DNA of 64,000 bases from Aristolochia californica (GCA_029961685.1 JARWKL010000002.1:17514908-17578907), one strand, 5' to 3'; numbered from the stretch's first letter, positions 1-14,388 are shown. Numbers and translations are program-made. The notes: generated from the sequence alone by a model not told the origin.

Positions 1-3000
1 AATTTTACGGATTGTAAACTCTTTTAGTTTTTATATATTAGGTTTTGCAATCGTTGCAAAAAAAGGGGAAGCGGGGGATTTTTAACTGAGTGTTGACTCC
101 CAATCCATAACTCATTTCTTACAAAAATATAGCTCGTTAGGCCTAATTGATCGATAAATCACTTTAAAAACATCTATGATTGTTAGGTCAGCTTTTTGTA
201 AATGGGTAAAATCATGGCTTGTTTGACTCGGGTAAATATCCCACCGCACGTTCACTTGAGAATTTAATGAAAATTTGTTGTTTGCTTTAAAAGGTTTGGA
301 TCCATAGACCATTTGCATCTTTAACATTTTTCAAGCATGCATATCCATATTTAAAAGATGTTAGGATCAATTCGAAATCTCTTTACAAGACATTTGGCTT
401 GAACTAGTGGAATTTCCCAAACTTGGACAACAAAACTTTTGTGTTCGTTTGTTCTGTGTCAATATATTTTATTTACTTAGATTTGTTGTTGTTTTTAATT
501 TTTTCCATACATACACTCTAAAATTTTCATTTAATCTTTTTGTTCAAGAGATAAATGGAAAGTAAAAACTCAAATTTTTTTATTTAAGAAAAAGTATACA
601 CCTAAATTCGAATGGAAATGCACAAATGTAGAGAGAGATAATTCCAAAAAGTATCTGTTACTTTTAGGGATTGTAAACTCTTTTAGCTTTTATATATTAG
701 GTTTTGCAATCACCGGGAAAAGGATAGAGGCGAGGGATTTTTCACTGAGTATTGACACACAATCCATAAGTCATTTCTTAAAAAAAATATAGTCCGTTAC
801 ACATGATTGACTGATAAACCACTTAACAATCATCTATTATTGTTAGGTCAACTTTTCGTAAATGGGCAACATCATGGCTTGTTTGACTGGAATAAATATC
901 ACACAACACAATCACTTGAGAATTAAATGAGGATTTTTTGTTCACTTTAAAAGGTTTGGATCCACAAGCCATTTGCATCTTTAATATGTTTCAAGCACGC
1001 ATATCCATAATTAAACCATGTTAGGATCAATTAGAAATCTGTTTCCAAGCCATTAGGGTTGAACTAGTGGAATTTCCAAAACTTGGACAAAACAATTTTT
1101 GTGTTCATTTGTGGTGTGTGAATAAATTTTCTTTACATACATTTGTTATTGTTTTTAATTTTTTCCATACATAAACTCAAATATTTTCTTTCTATAGTGG
1201 TCTATTTGCCTTTAATCTTTTTGTTTACGAGATAAATGGAAAGTGAAAACACAAAGTTTTGATTTAAGAAAAAATATACATGTAAAATTGAATGGAAATG
1301 CACAAATGTAGAGAGAGATAATTCCAAAAAGGCTCTGTAACTTTTAGGGATTGTAAACTCTTTTAGTTTTAATATACTAGGTTTTGCAATCATTCTAAAA
1401 AAGGGGGAGGCGGCAGATTTTTAACTGATGTTGACCCCCAATCCATAAGTCATTTCTTAAAAAAATATAGCCCGTTATGCCTAATTGATCAATAAATCAC
1501 TTTACAATCATCTATGATTGTTAGGTCAGCTTTTTGTAAATGGGTAAAATCATGGCTTGTTTGACTTGGGTAAATATCCCACCGCACGTTCACTTGAGAA
1601 TTTAATGAACATTTGTTGTTCACTTTAAAAGGTTTGGATCCACAAGCCATTTGCATCTTTGACATTTTTAAAGCATGCATATGCATATTTAAAATATGCT
1701 AGGTTCAATTAGAAATCTCTTTACAAGCCATTTGGCTTGAACTAGTGGAATTTTCCAAACTTGGACAACAAAACTTTTGTGTTCGTTTGTGGTGTGTCAA
1801 TATATTTTCTTTACTCACATTTGTTATTGTTTTTAACTTTTTCCATACATAAACTCTAAAAATTTCGTTTTGTTGTGATCTATTTTCCTTTAATCTTTTT
1901 GTTCACAAGATCAATGGAAAGTGAAAACTCAAAGTTTGGATTTAAGAAAAAAGTATACACCTAAAACGGAATGGAAACGCCCAAATGTAGATAGAGATAA
2001 TTCCAAAAAGTATCTGTAACTTTTATAGATTGTAAACTCTTTTTGTTTTTTTAGATTAGGTTTTGCAATCACCAGGAAAAAGGGGGAGGCGGGGGATTTT
2101 TAACTGAGTGTTGACACCCAATCCATCAGTCATTTCTTACAAAAATATAGTCCGTTACATATGATTGACTGATAAATCACTTTACAATCATCTATTATTG
2201 TTAGATCAGCTTTTTTTAAATGGGAAAATCATGGCTTGTTTGACTTGAGAAAATATCCCACCGCACGTTCACAGAGAATTAAATGAGCATTTGTTGTTCA
2301 CTTTAAAAGGTTTGGATCCATAAGTCATTTCCATCTTTAGCATGTTTAAAACATGCATATCCATATTTAAACCATGTTAGGATCTATTAGAAATCTGTTT
2401 CCAAGCCATTAGGGTTGAACTAGTGGAATTTCCCAAACTTGGACAAAACAACTTTTGTGTTCGTTTGTGGTGTGTGAATAAATTTTCTTTACATACATTT
2501 GTTATTGTTTTTAATTTTTTCCCTACATAAACTCAAATATTTTCATTCCATTGTGATCTATTTGCCTTTAATCTTTTTGTTTATGAGATAAATGGAAAGT
2601 GAAAACTCAAAGTTTTGATTTAAGAAAAAAGTATACAAGTAAAATTGAATGGAAATGAACAAATGTGGAGAGAAATAAATTCCAAAAAGTCTCAGTAACT
2701 TTTAGGGATTGTAAACTCTTTTAGTTTTTATACATTAGGTTTTGCAATCATTGGGAAAAATGGGGAGGCGGGGGATTTTTAACTGAGCGTAGGCACCCAA
2801 TCCATAAGTCATTTATTACAAAAATATTGGTCAGCGTTTTGTAAATGGGCAACATCATGGATTGTTTGACTCGAGTAAATATCCCACTGCATGTTCACTT
2901 GAGAATTTAAAGATCATTTGTTGTTCGCTTTAAAAGGTTTGGATCCATAGGCCATTTGCATCTTTAACAAGTATCAAGCTTGCATATCCATATTTAAATT

Positions 3001-6000
3001 ATGTTAGGATCAATTAGAAATCTGTTTCCAAGCCATTGGGCTTGAACTAGTGGAATTTTCCAAACTTGGACAACAAAACTTTTGTGTTCTTTTGTGGTGT
3101 GTGAATAAATTTTCTTTACTAACATTTGTTATTGTTTTTAATTTTTTCTATACATAAACTCAAATATTTTCATTCTATTGTGATCTATTTGTCTTTAATC
3201 TTTTTGTTAACAAGATAAATGGAAAGTGAAAACTCAATGTTTTGATTGAAGAAAAAAGTATACAAGTAAAATTGAATGGAAACTCACAAATGTAGAGAGA
3301 GATAATTCTAAAAAGTCTCAATAAATTTTAGGAATTGTAAACTCTTTTTGTTTTTATATAATAGGTTTTGAAATCATCTGGAAAAAAGGGGGAGGTAGAG
3401 GATTTTTAACTGAGTGTTGACTCCCAATCCGTAAGTCATTTCTTACAAAAATATAGCCCGTTATGCCTGATTAATCGATAAATCAATTTATAATAATCTA
3501 TGATTGTTAGGTCAGCTTCTTGTAAATGGGAAAAATTATGGCTTGTTTGACTCTTGTAAATATCCCACCGCACGTTCACTTGAGAATTTAATGAGCATTT
3601 GTTGTTCGCATTAAAAGTTTTGGATCCACAGGCCATTTGCATCTTTAACATGTTTGAAGTTTGCATATCCATATTTAAAACATGTTAGGGTCAATTAGAA
3701 ATCTCTTTCCAACCCATTAGGGTTGAACAATACGAATCTCCTAACTTGGACAACAAAACTTTTGTGTTTGTTTGTGGTGTGTAAATAAATTTTCTTTACT
3801 TACATTTGTTATTGTTTTTAATTTTTTCCATACATATACTCTAAAATTTTCATTTTGTTGAGATCTATATGCCTTTAATCATTTTGTTTACGAGATTAAT
3901 GGAAAGTGAGAACTCAAAGTTTTGATTTTAAAAAAAAGTCTACATATAAAATGGAATGTAAATACAAAAAAGTAAAGAAAGATAATTCCAGAAAGTCTCC
4001 GTACCTTTTAGGGATTGTAAACTCTTTTAGTTTTTATATATTATGTTTTGAAAACATTGGGAAAAGGGGGAGGCGGCGGATTTTTAGCTGGTTGTTGACT
4101 TCCAATCCATAAGTCACTTCTTACCAAAATATAGCTCTTTATGACTGATTGACCGATAAATCACTTTACGATCATCTATAATTGTTAGGTCTGCTTTTTG
4201 TAAATGGGTAAAATCATGGCTTGTTTGACTCGAGTAAATATCCCACCGCACGATCACTTGAGAATTTAATGAGCATTTCTTGTTCACTTTAAAAGGTTTG
4301 GATCCACAGGCCATTTGCATCCTTAACATTTTTCAAACATGCGTATCCATATTTCAAACATGTTAGGATCAATTAGAAATCTCTTTACAAGCCATTTGGC
4401 TTGAACTACTGGAATTTCCCAAACTTGAAAAAAAAACTTTTGTGGTCGTTTGTAGCGTGTCAATATATTTTCTTTACTTAAATTTATTATTGTTTTAAAT
4501 ATTTTCCAAACATAAACTCTAAAATTTTAATTTTGTTGTGATCTTTTTTCCTCTAATCTTTTTGTTTACGAGATCAATGGATAGTGAAAATGCAAAGTTT
4601 TATTGAAGAAAAAAGTATACACCTAAAATGGAATGGAAATGCACAAATGTAAAGAAAGATAATTCTAAAAAGTATCTTTAACTTTTAGGGATTGTAAACT
4701 CTTTTAGTTTTTATATATGAGGTTTTGCAATCACTGGGAAAAAGGGGGAGGCGGGGGATTTTTAACTGAGTGTTGACACCCAATCCATAAGTCATTTCTT
4801 ATAAAAAGATAGTCCGTTACACATGATTGACTGATAAATCACTTTACAATCATCTATTATTGTTATGTCAGCTTTTTGTAAATGGGCAACGTCATGGTTT
4901 GTTTGACTCGAGTAAATATCCCACCGCACATTCACTTGGGAATTAAATAAGCATTTGTTGTTCGCTTTTAAAAGGTTTGGATCCATAGACCATTTGCATC
5001 TTTAGCATGTTTCAATCATGCATATCCATATTTAAACCATGTGAGGATCAATTAGAAATCTATTTCCAAGCCATTAGGGTAGAACTAGTGGAACTTCCAA
5101 AACTAGGACAACAAAACTTTTGTGTTTGTTTGTGGTGTGTGAATAAATTTTATTTAAATACATTTGTTATTTTTTTTAATTTTTTCCATACATAATCTCA
5201 AATATATTCATTCTATTGTGATCTATTTGCCTTTAATCATTTTGTTTACGAGATAAATGGAAAGTGAAAACTCAAAGTTTTGATTGAAGAAAAATGTATA
5301 CAAGTAAAATTGAATGGAAATGTACAAATGTAGAGAGAGATAATTCCAAAAAGTCTTCGTCTTTTAAGGGATTGTAAACTCTTTTAGTTTTTATATATTA
5401 AGTTTTGCAATCATTGGGAAAAAAGGGGGAGGCGTGGGATTTTTAACTGAGTGTTGTCACCCAATCCATAAGTTATTTCTTACAAAAATATAGTCCGTTA
5501 CACATGATTGACCGATAAATCACTTTACAATCATCTATTATTGTTAGGTCAGCTTTTTGTAAACGGGCAACATCGTGGATTGTTTCACTCGAGTAAATAT
5601 CCCACCTCACGTTCACTTGACAATTTAATGAGCATTTGTTGTTCTCTTTAAAAGGTTTGGATCCACAGGCCATTTTCATCTTTAACATGTTTCAAGCATG
5701 CATAACCATATTTAAAACATTTTAGGATCAATTAGAAAAACATTTCTAGCCTTTGGGGTTGAACTAGTGGAATTTCCCAGACATGGACAACAAAACTTTT
5801 GTGTTCGTTTGTGGTGTGTGAATAAATTTTATTTACTTACATTAGTTATTTTTTTTAATTTTTTCTATACATAAACTCTAATATTTTCATTCTATTGTGA
5901 TCTATTTGCCTTTAATCATTTTGTTTACGAGATAAATGGAAAGTGAAAACTCAAAGTTTTGATTGAAGAAAAATGTATACAAGTAAAATTGAATGGAAAT

Positions 6001-9000
6001 GCACAAATGTAGAGAGAGATAATTCCAAAAAGTCTCTATCTTTTTGGGGATTTTAAACTCTTTTAGTTTTTATATATTATTTTTTGCAATCATTAGGAAA
6101 AAGGGGGAGGCGTGGGATTTTTAACTGAGTGTTGGCACCCAATCCATAAGTTATTTCTTAAAAAAATATAGTCTGTTACACAGGATTGACCGATAAATCA
6201 CTTTACAATCATCTGTTATTGTTAAGTCAACTTTTTGTAAATGGGCAACATCGTGGATTGTTTGACTCGAGTAAATATCCCACCTCACGTTCACTTGAGA
6301 ATTTAATGAGCATTTGTTGTTCTCTTTAAAAGGTTTGGATCCACAGGCCATTTTCATCTTTAACATGTTTCAAGCATGCATATCCATTTTTAAAACATGT
6401 TAGGATAAATTAAAAATCTGTTTCCAAGCCATTGGGGTTGAGCTAGTGGAATTTCACAAACTGGGACAAAAAAAATTTTGTGTTCGTTTGTAGTGTGTGA
6501 ATAAATTTTCTTTACATAGATTTGTTATTTTTTTAATTTTTTCCATACATAAATTGTAATAATTTCATTATATTTTGATCTATTTGCCTTTAATCTTTTT
6601 GTTTACGAGATAAATGGAAAGTGAAATCTCAAAGTTTTGATTGAAGAAAAATTTATACATGTAAAATTGAATGGAAATGGACAAATGTTCAGAGAGATAA
6701 TTCCAAAAAGTCTCAGTAACTTTTAGGAATTCTAAACTTTTTTTTTTTTATATATTAGATTTTGAAATCATCTGGAAAAATGGGAGGCGGGGGATTTTTA
6801 ACTGAGGGTTGACTCCCAAACCATAACTCATTTCTTACAAAAATATAGCCCGTTATGCCTGATTGACTGATAAATCACTTTACAATCATCTATGATTGTT
6901 AGGTCAGCTTCTTGTAAATGGGTAAAATCATGGCTTGTTTGACTCTTGCAAATATCCCACTGCACGTTCACTTGAGAATTTAATGAGCATTTCTTGTTCG
7001 CATTAAAAGGTTTGGATCCTCAGGCCATTTGCATCTTTAACATGTTTCAAGCATGCATATCCATATTTAAAACATGTTAGGATCAATTAGAAATCTCTTT
7101 CCAAGCCATTAGTATTGAACTATTGGAATTTCCCAAACTTAGACAACAAAACATTTGTGTTCGTTTGTGGTGTGTAATTTAATTTTCTTGACTTACATTT
7201 GTTATTTTTTTAATTTTTTCCACACATATACTCCAAAATTTTCATTTTGTTGAGATCTATTTGCCTTTAATCTTTTTCTTTACGAGATAAATGGAAAGTG
7301 AAAACTCAAAGTTTTTATTTATGAAAATAGTATACATCTAAAATGGAATGTAAATACAAAAATGTAAAGAGAGATAATTCCAAAAAGTCTCTGTAACTTT
7401 AACGGATTGTAAACTCTTTTAGTTTTTATATATTATGTTTTGCAATTATTGGGAAATAGGGAGAGGAGGAGATTTTTAACTTAGTGTTGGCTCCCAATCC
7501 ATAAGTCATTTCTTACAAAAATATAGTCTGTTACACATGATTGACTGATAAATCACTTTACAATCATCTATTATTTTTAGGTCAGTTTTTTTGTAAATGG
7601 GCAACATCAAGGCTTGCTTGACTTGAGTAAATATCCCACCACACGTTCACTTTGAGAATTTAATGAGCATTTGTTGTCCCCTTTAAAAGGTTTGAATCCA
7701 TGGGCCATTTGCATCTTTAACATGTTTCAAGCTTGCATATCCATATTTAAAACAGGTTAGGATAAATTAAAAATCTGTTTCCAAGCCATTGGGGTTGAAC
7801 TAGTGGAATTTCCCAAACTTGGACAACAAACCTTTTGTGTTCGTTTGTAGTCTGTGAATAAATTTTCTTTACTTAAATTTGTTATTGCTTTTAATTTTTT
7901 CCATATATAAACTGTAATAATTTCTTTATATTTTTTATCTATTTGCCTTGAATCTTTTTGTTTACGAGATAACTACAAAGTAAAAACTCAAAGTTTTGAT
8001 TTAAGAAAAAAATATACATGTAAAAATGAATGGAAATGCACAAATGTAGAGAGAGGTAATTCCAAAAAGTCTCCTTAACTTTTACGAATTGTAAACTCTT
8101 TTAGTTTTTATATATTAGGTTTTGCAATCATCGGGAAAAAGGGGAGGCGAGGAATTTTTAACTGAGTGTTGACTCCCAATCCATAAGTCATTTCTTACAA
8201 AATTATAGCCCGTTATGCCTGATGGACCGATAAATCACTTTACTATCATCTATGATTGTTAGGTAAGCTTCTTGTAACTGGTTAAAATCATGGCTTGTTT
8301 GACTCTAGTAAATATTCCACCGCACCTTCACTAGAGAATTTAATGAGCATTTGTTGGTCACATTAAAAGGTTTGGATCCACAGGCCATTTGCATCTTTAA
8401 CATGTTTCAAACATGCATATGCATATTTAAAACATGTTAGGTTCAATTAGAAATCTCTTTCCAAGCCATTAGGATAGCACTATTGAAATTTCCCAAACCT
8501 GGACAACAAAACTTGTGTTCATTTTTTGTATGTAAATAAATTTTCTTTACTTACATTTTGTTATTGTTTTTATTTTTTTTTCCATACATAAACTTTAAAA
8601 TTTTCATTTTTTTGTGATCCATTTGCCTTTAATCTTTTCATTTACGAGATCAATGGAAATTGAAAACTCAAAGTTTTGATTTAAGAACAAATTATACATC
8701 TAAAATGGAAAGGAAATGCAACAATACAGAGAGAGATAATTCCAAAAAGTATCCGTAAATTTTAGGGATTTTAATCTCTTTTAGTTTTCTTATATTATGT
8801 TTTGCAATCAACGGGAAAAAAGGGGGAGGTCGGGGATTTTTAACTGAGTGTTGTCTCCCAATCCATAAGTCATTTCTTACAAAAATATAGTCCGTTACGC
8901 ATCATTGACCAATAAATCACTTTACAATCATCTATTATTGTTAGGTCAGCTTTTTGTAAACGGGCAACATCAAGGCTTGTTTGACTCGAGTAAATATCCC

Positions 9001-9800
9001 ACCGCACATTCACTTGAGAATTTAATGAGCTTTTTTTGTTCGCTTTAAAAGGTTTGGATCCACAGGACATTTGCATCTTTAACATGTTTCAAACATGCAT
9101 ATCCCTAGGGTTGAACCTGTGGTTTTTCCCAAACTTGGACAACAAAACTTTTGTGTTCGTTTGTGGTGTGTGAATAAATTATATTTACTTACATTTGTTA
9201 TTGTTTTTAATTTTTTCATACATAAAATCCAATATTTTCATTCTATTGTGATCTATTTTCCTTTAATCGTTTTGTTTACGAGATAAAGTGAAAGTAGAAA
9301 CTCAAAGTTTTGACTTAAGAAAAAAGTATATATCTAAAATTGAATGGAAATGCACAAATGTAGAGAGAGATAATTCCAAAAAGTCTCCGTAACTTTTAGG
9401 GATTGTAAACTTTTTTAGTTTTTATATATTAGGTTTTGCAATCATCTGGAAAAAGGGGGAGGCGTGGGATTTTTAACTGAATGTTGACTCCCTATCCATA
9501 AGTAATTTCTTAAGAAAATATAGCCCATTATGTTTGACTGCCGATAAATCACTTTACAATTATCTATGATTGTTAGGTCAGCTTCTTGGTAATGGGTAAA
9601 ATCATGGCTTGTTTGACTCTGGCAAATATCCCACCGCACATTCACTTGAGAATTTAATGAGCATTTGTTGTTTGTATTAAAAGGTTTGGATCCACAGGCC
9701 ATATGCATTTGTTACATGTTTCAAGCATAAATATCCATATTTAAAACATGTGAGGATCAATTAGATATCTTTCCAAGCCATTAGGGTTGAACTATTGGAA
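1..9800 (+). repeat. Dimeric higher-order repeat, left end (about 1.35 kb)
   Basis: Neighbouring monomers alternate in diagnostic variants. The stretch about 90 bp after the anchor reads CTCTTTACAAG with TTTGGCTTG in the monomers near 380, 1712 and 4376. It reads CTGTTTCC or CTATTTCC in those near 1040, 2392 and 5058. The monomers near 2335 and 4999 share a private TTTAGCATG where others have TTTAACATG. Further right, monomers with CTGTTTCC (near 6413 and 7770) alternate with monomers carrying GAACTATTG (near 7108, 8475 and 9790). The alternation gives a two-monomer period of about 1350 bp, interrupted by deletions near 2827 and 9105. Confidence 0.7.
8870..9085 (-). other. Recurrent 71-codon satellite ORF (example; probably non-coding)
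   Basis: A minus-strand frame beginning MLKMQM, containing SLNSQVNVRWDIY and KADLTIIDDCKVIY and ending near LYFCKK. It is open at similar length in roughly half of the monomers (for example 5473-5688, 6151-6366, 30704-30919, 56849-57064, 59541-59756). It runs from the palindromic loop region back to the stretch after the G-rich block. No known domain is recognised. Because all monomers share ancestry, repeated openness is weak evidence of coding. Many copies carry stops or frameshifts. Confidence 0.35.
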
Positions 9801-12800
9801 TTTCTTAAACTTGGACAACAAAACTTTGGTGTTCGTTTGAAGTGAGTAAATAAATTTTCTTTACTTACATTTATTATTGTTTTTAATTTTTCCCAATCTT
9901 ACACTCTAAAATTTTATTTTTGTTGTGATCTATTTGCCTTTATTCTTTTTGTTTACGAGATAAATGGAAAGTTAAAACTCAAAGTTTTGATTTAAGAAAA
10001 AAGTATAGATCTAAAATGGAATCGAAATACACAAAAGTAGAGAGAGATAATTCCAAAAAGTCTCTGTAACTTTTAGGGATTGTGAACTCTTTTAGTTTTT
10101 ATATATTAGGTTTCGCAATCATTAGGAAAAAGGGAGAGGCAGGGGATTTTTAATTGAGTGTTGATTCCCAATCCATAAGTCATTTCTTACAAAATTATTG
10201 CCGGTTACGCATGATTGTCCGATAAATCACTTTACAATCATCTATGATTGTTAGGTCAGCTTTTTGTAAATCGGCAAAATGATGGGTTTTTTAACTCGGG
10301 TAAATATTCCACCGCACGTTCACTTGAGAATTTAATGAGCATTTGTTGTTCGCTTTAAAAGGTTTGGATCCATAGGCCATTTGCATCTTTAACAATTTTC
10401 AGGCTTGCATATCCATATTTAAAACGAGTTAGGATTAATTAGAAATCTCTTTCCAAACCATTCGGGTTGAACTAGTGGAATTTCCCAAACTTCGACAAAA
10501 AAACATTTGTGTTCATTTGTGGTGTGTGAATAAATTATTTTTACACTCGTTTGTTATTGTTTTGAATTTTTCCTACCATAAACTTCAAAATTTTCATTTT
10601 GTTGTGATCTATTTGCCTTTATCTTTTTTAATATGAGATAAATGACCAGTGAAAACTCAAAGTTTTTATTTAAGAAAAAGTATACATCCAAAATGGAAAG
10701 GAAATGCACAAATATAGAGAGAGATAATTCAAAAAAGTTCCTGTAAATTTAAAGGATTGTAAACTCCTTTAATTTTTATATATTAGGTTTCATAATCAAA
10801 GGGAAAAGGGGGAGGTAGGGGATTTTTAATTGAGTGTTGTCTACCAATCCATAAGTCATTTATTAAAAAAATTTAGCCCATTATGCATTATTGACCGATA
10901 AATCACTTTACAATCATCTATGATTGCGAGGTCAGCTTTTAGTAAATGGGTAAAATCATGGCTTGTTTGACTCGGGTACATATCTCACCGCACGTTCACT
11001 TTAGAATTTAATGAGGATTTGTTGTTTTCTTTAGAAGGTTTGGATTCACATGCCATTTGCATATTTAACATGTTTCAAACATGCATATCCATGTTGAAAA
11101 CATGTTAGGATCAATTAGAAATTTCTTTCCAAGCCATTAGGGTTGAACTATTGGAATTTCCCAAACTTGGACAACAAAACTTTTTTGTTTATTTGTGGTT
11201 TGTAAATAAATTTTCTTTGGATACATTTGTTGTTGTTTTAAATTTTTTCCATACATAAACTCTAAAATTTTCATTTTGTTGTGGACTATTTGCCTTTAAT
11301 CTTTTTTATTATGAGATAAATGGAAAGTGAAAAGTCAAAGTTTTGATTTCAGAAAAAAATATACATCTAAAATGGAATGGAAATACACAAATTTAGAGAG
11401 AGAAAATTCCTAAAAGTCTCAGTAACTTTTAGGGATTGTAAACTCTTTTAGTTTTTATACATTAGGTTTTACAATCATCGGGAAAAAGGGGGAGGCGGGG
11501 GTTTTTTAGCTGAGTGTTGAGTCCAATCCATCAATCATTTCTTACAAAATTATTGCCGGTTACACATGATTGGCCGAAAAATCACTTTACAATCATCTAT
11601 GATTGTTAGGTCAGCTTTTTTTAAATGGGCAAAATCTTGGCTTGTTTGACTCGGGTAAATATCCCACCGCACGTTCACTTGAGAATTTAATGAGCATTTG
11701 TTTTTCGCTTTAAAAGGTTTGGATCCATGGGCCATTTGCATCTTTAACATTTTTCAAGCATGCATATCCATATTTAAAACTTGTTAGGATCAATTAGAAA
11801 TCTCTTTCCAAGCCATTAGGGTTGAAGTAGTGGAAATTCCAAAACTTGGACAACAAAACTTTTTTGTTCATTTGTGGTGTGTGAATAAATTTTCTTTTGT
11901 TACATTTGTTATTGCTTTTAATTTTTTCTATGCATAACTCTGAAAATTTTATTTTGTTGTGATATGTTTACCTTTAATCTTTTTGTTTACGAGATCATTG
12001 GAAAGTGAAAACTCAAAGTTTTGATTTAAGAAATATTTTTACATCTAAAATGGAATGGAAATGCACAAATGTAGAGAGAGTTAATTCCTAATAGTATCCG
12101 TAACTTTTAGGGATTGTAAACTCTTTTAGTTTTTATATATTAGGTTTCTCAACTATCGGGAAATGGTGGAGGCGAGGGATTTTTAACTGAGTGTTGACTC
12201 CCAATCCATAAGTCATTTCTTACAAAAATATAGTTTGTTACCCATGATTGACTGATAAATTACTTTACAATCATCTATGATTGTTAGGTCAACTTTTCTT
12301 AAATGGGCAAAATAATGCCTTGTTTGACTCTAGTAAATATTCCACCGCACATTCACATGAGAATTTAATGAGCATCTGTTGTTTGTTTTAAAAGGTTTGG
12401 ATTGATAGGTCATTTGCATCTTTAACATGTTCAAGCAAGCATATCCATATTTAAAACATGTTAGTATCAATTAGAAATCTCTTTCCAAGCCACTAGGGTT
12501 GAACTAGTAGAATTTTCCAAACTTGGATGATAAAACTTTTGTGTTCGTTTTTGGTGTGTGAATAAATTGTCTTTACTCTCATTTGTTATTGTTTTTAATT
12601 TTTTCCATACATAAACTCTAAAATTTTCATTTGTTGTGATCTATTTGCCTCTATCTTTTTGTTTACGAGATAAATGGAAAGTGAAAACTCAAAGTTTTGA
12701 TTTAAGAAAGAAGTATAAATCTAAAATGCAATGGAAATGCACAAATGTAGAGAGAGATAATTCCAAAAAGTTTCTTTAATTTTTGGGGATTGTAAAATCT

Positions 12801-13395
12801 TTTAGTTTTTATATATTAGGTTTTTCAATCATCGGGAAAAGGGGGAGGCGGGGGATTTTTAGTTGAGTGTTGACCGATAAATCACCTTACAATCATCTTT
12901 GATTATTAGGTCAACTTTTTGAAAATGGGCAAAATAATATTTTCTTTGACTCGGGTAAATATCCTACCACATTTTTTATTCGCTTTAAAAGGTTTGGATC
13001 CACAAGTCATTTGCATCTTTACATTGTTTCAAGCTTGCATATCCATATTTAAAACATGTTAGGATCAATTTGAAATCTCTTTCCAAGCCATTGGGTTGAA
13101 CTAGTGGCATTTCCCAAACTTGGACAATTAAACTTTTGTGTTGGTTTGTGGCGTGTGAATAAATTTTCTTTACTTACATTTTTTATTGTTTTAAATTTTT
13201 CCATACATAAACTCTAAAATTTTCATTCTGTTGTGATCCATTTGTCTTTATCTTTTTGTTTTACGAGATAAAAGGAAAGAGAAAACTCAGTTTTTTTATT
13301 TAAGAAAATAGTATGCATCTAAAATGGAATGGAAATGCACAAATGTAGAGAGAGATAATTCCAAAAGGTCTTAGGTTTTGCAATCGTCAGGAAAA

Positions 13396-13430
13396 GGGTG
13401 GGTGGGCTGGGGTGGGGGTAGTTTGGGGAT
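13396..13430 (+). other. Quadruplex-type G-rich sequence in a satellite monomer
   Basis: The monomer G-rich block is here changed to GGGTGGGTGGGCTGGGG followed by GGGGG and GGGG. It has at least five runs of three or more Gs with 1-6-base loops, which satisfies the usual G-quadruplex pattern. The ordinary block in neighbouring monomers has only three such runs. Confidence 0.8.
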
Positions 13431-14190
13431 TTTAACTGAACGTTGACTCCCAATCTATAAGTCATTTCATACAAAACTATAGCCCGTCATGCATGATTTA
13501 CTGATAAATCACTTTAGAATCATCTATGATTGTTAGGTCAGCTTTTTGTAAATGGGCAAAATAATGGCTTGTTTGACTCGGGTATATATTCCACCACACA
13601 TTCACTTGAGAATTTAATGAATATTTGTTGTTTGCTTTAAAAGGTTTGGATCCATAGGTCATTTGAATCTTTAACATGTTTCAAGCATGCATATCCATAT
13701 TTAAAACATGTTAGGATCAATTAGAAATCTCTTTCCAAGCTTTTATGGTGGAACATGTGGAATTTCCAAAACTAGAACAAAAAAACTTTTGTGTTCATTT
13801 GTGGTGTGTGAATAAATTTTTTTACTCTCGTTTGTTATTGTTTTTAATTTTTTCCAAACATAAACTCTAAAACTTTCATTTTGTTGTGATCTATTTGCTT
13901 TTATCTTTTTTAATACGAGATAAATGGACAATGAAAACTCAAAGTTTTGATTTAAGAAAAAGTATACATCTAAAATGGAATAAAAATGCACAAATGAAGA
14001 GAGAAATAATTCAAAAAAGTCCCCGTAAATTTAAGGGATTGTAAACACTTTTATTTTTTATATATTAGGTTTCACAATCATCGGGAAAGCGGGAGGTCGG
14101 GGATTTTTAATTGAGTGTTGACTCCCAATCCATAAGTCATTTCTTACAAAAATATAGCCCGTTACGCATGATTGACTGATAAATCACTTT

Positions 14191-14208
14191 ACAATCATCT
14201 ATGATTGT
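14191..14208. other. Conserved 18-bp dyad in the satellite monomer
   Basis: Perfect dyad with arms ACAATCAT and ATGATTGT around CT. This is one example; the same element sits about 545 bp after the anchor in most monomers of all four satellite blocks, often with no mismatch or one. A two-base spacer is typical of a dimeric protein binding site, but no binding protein can be inferred from sequence alone. Confidence 0.75.
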
Positions 14209-14346
14209 TAGGTCAGCTTTTTGTAAATGGGCAAATTATTGGCTTGTTTGACTCAAGTAAATATCCCACCGCAAGTTCACTTGAGTATTTAATGGGCATT
14301 TGTTGTTCGCTTTTAAAGGTTTGGATCCACAGGTCATTTGCATCTT

Positions 14347-14388
14347 TAACATGTTTCAAGCTTGCATATCCATATTTAAAACATGTTA
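14347..14388. other. Conserved 10-bp inverted repeat with 22-bp loop
   Basis: Arms TAACATGTTT (14347-14356) and AAACATGTTA (14379-14388). In most copies the loop holds overlapping GCATGC and ATGCAT palindromes; this copy has GCTTGC. The structure lies about 25-66 bp after the anchor and recurs in most monomers. It could extrude as a small cruciform or hairpin, or it may be two half-sites of a recognised sequence. Confidence 0.75.
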
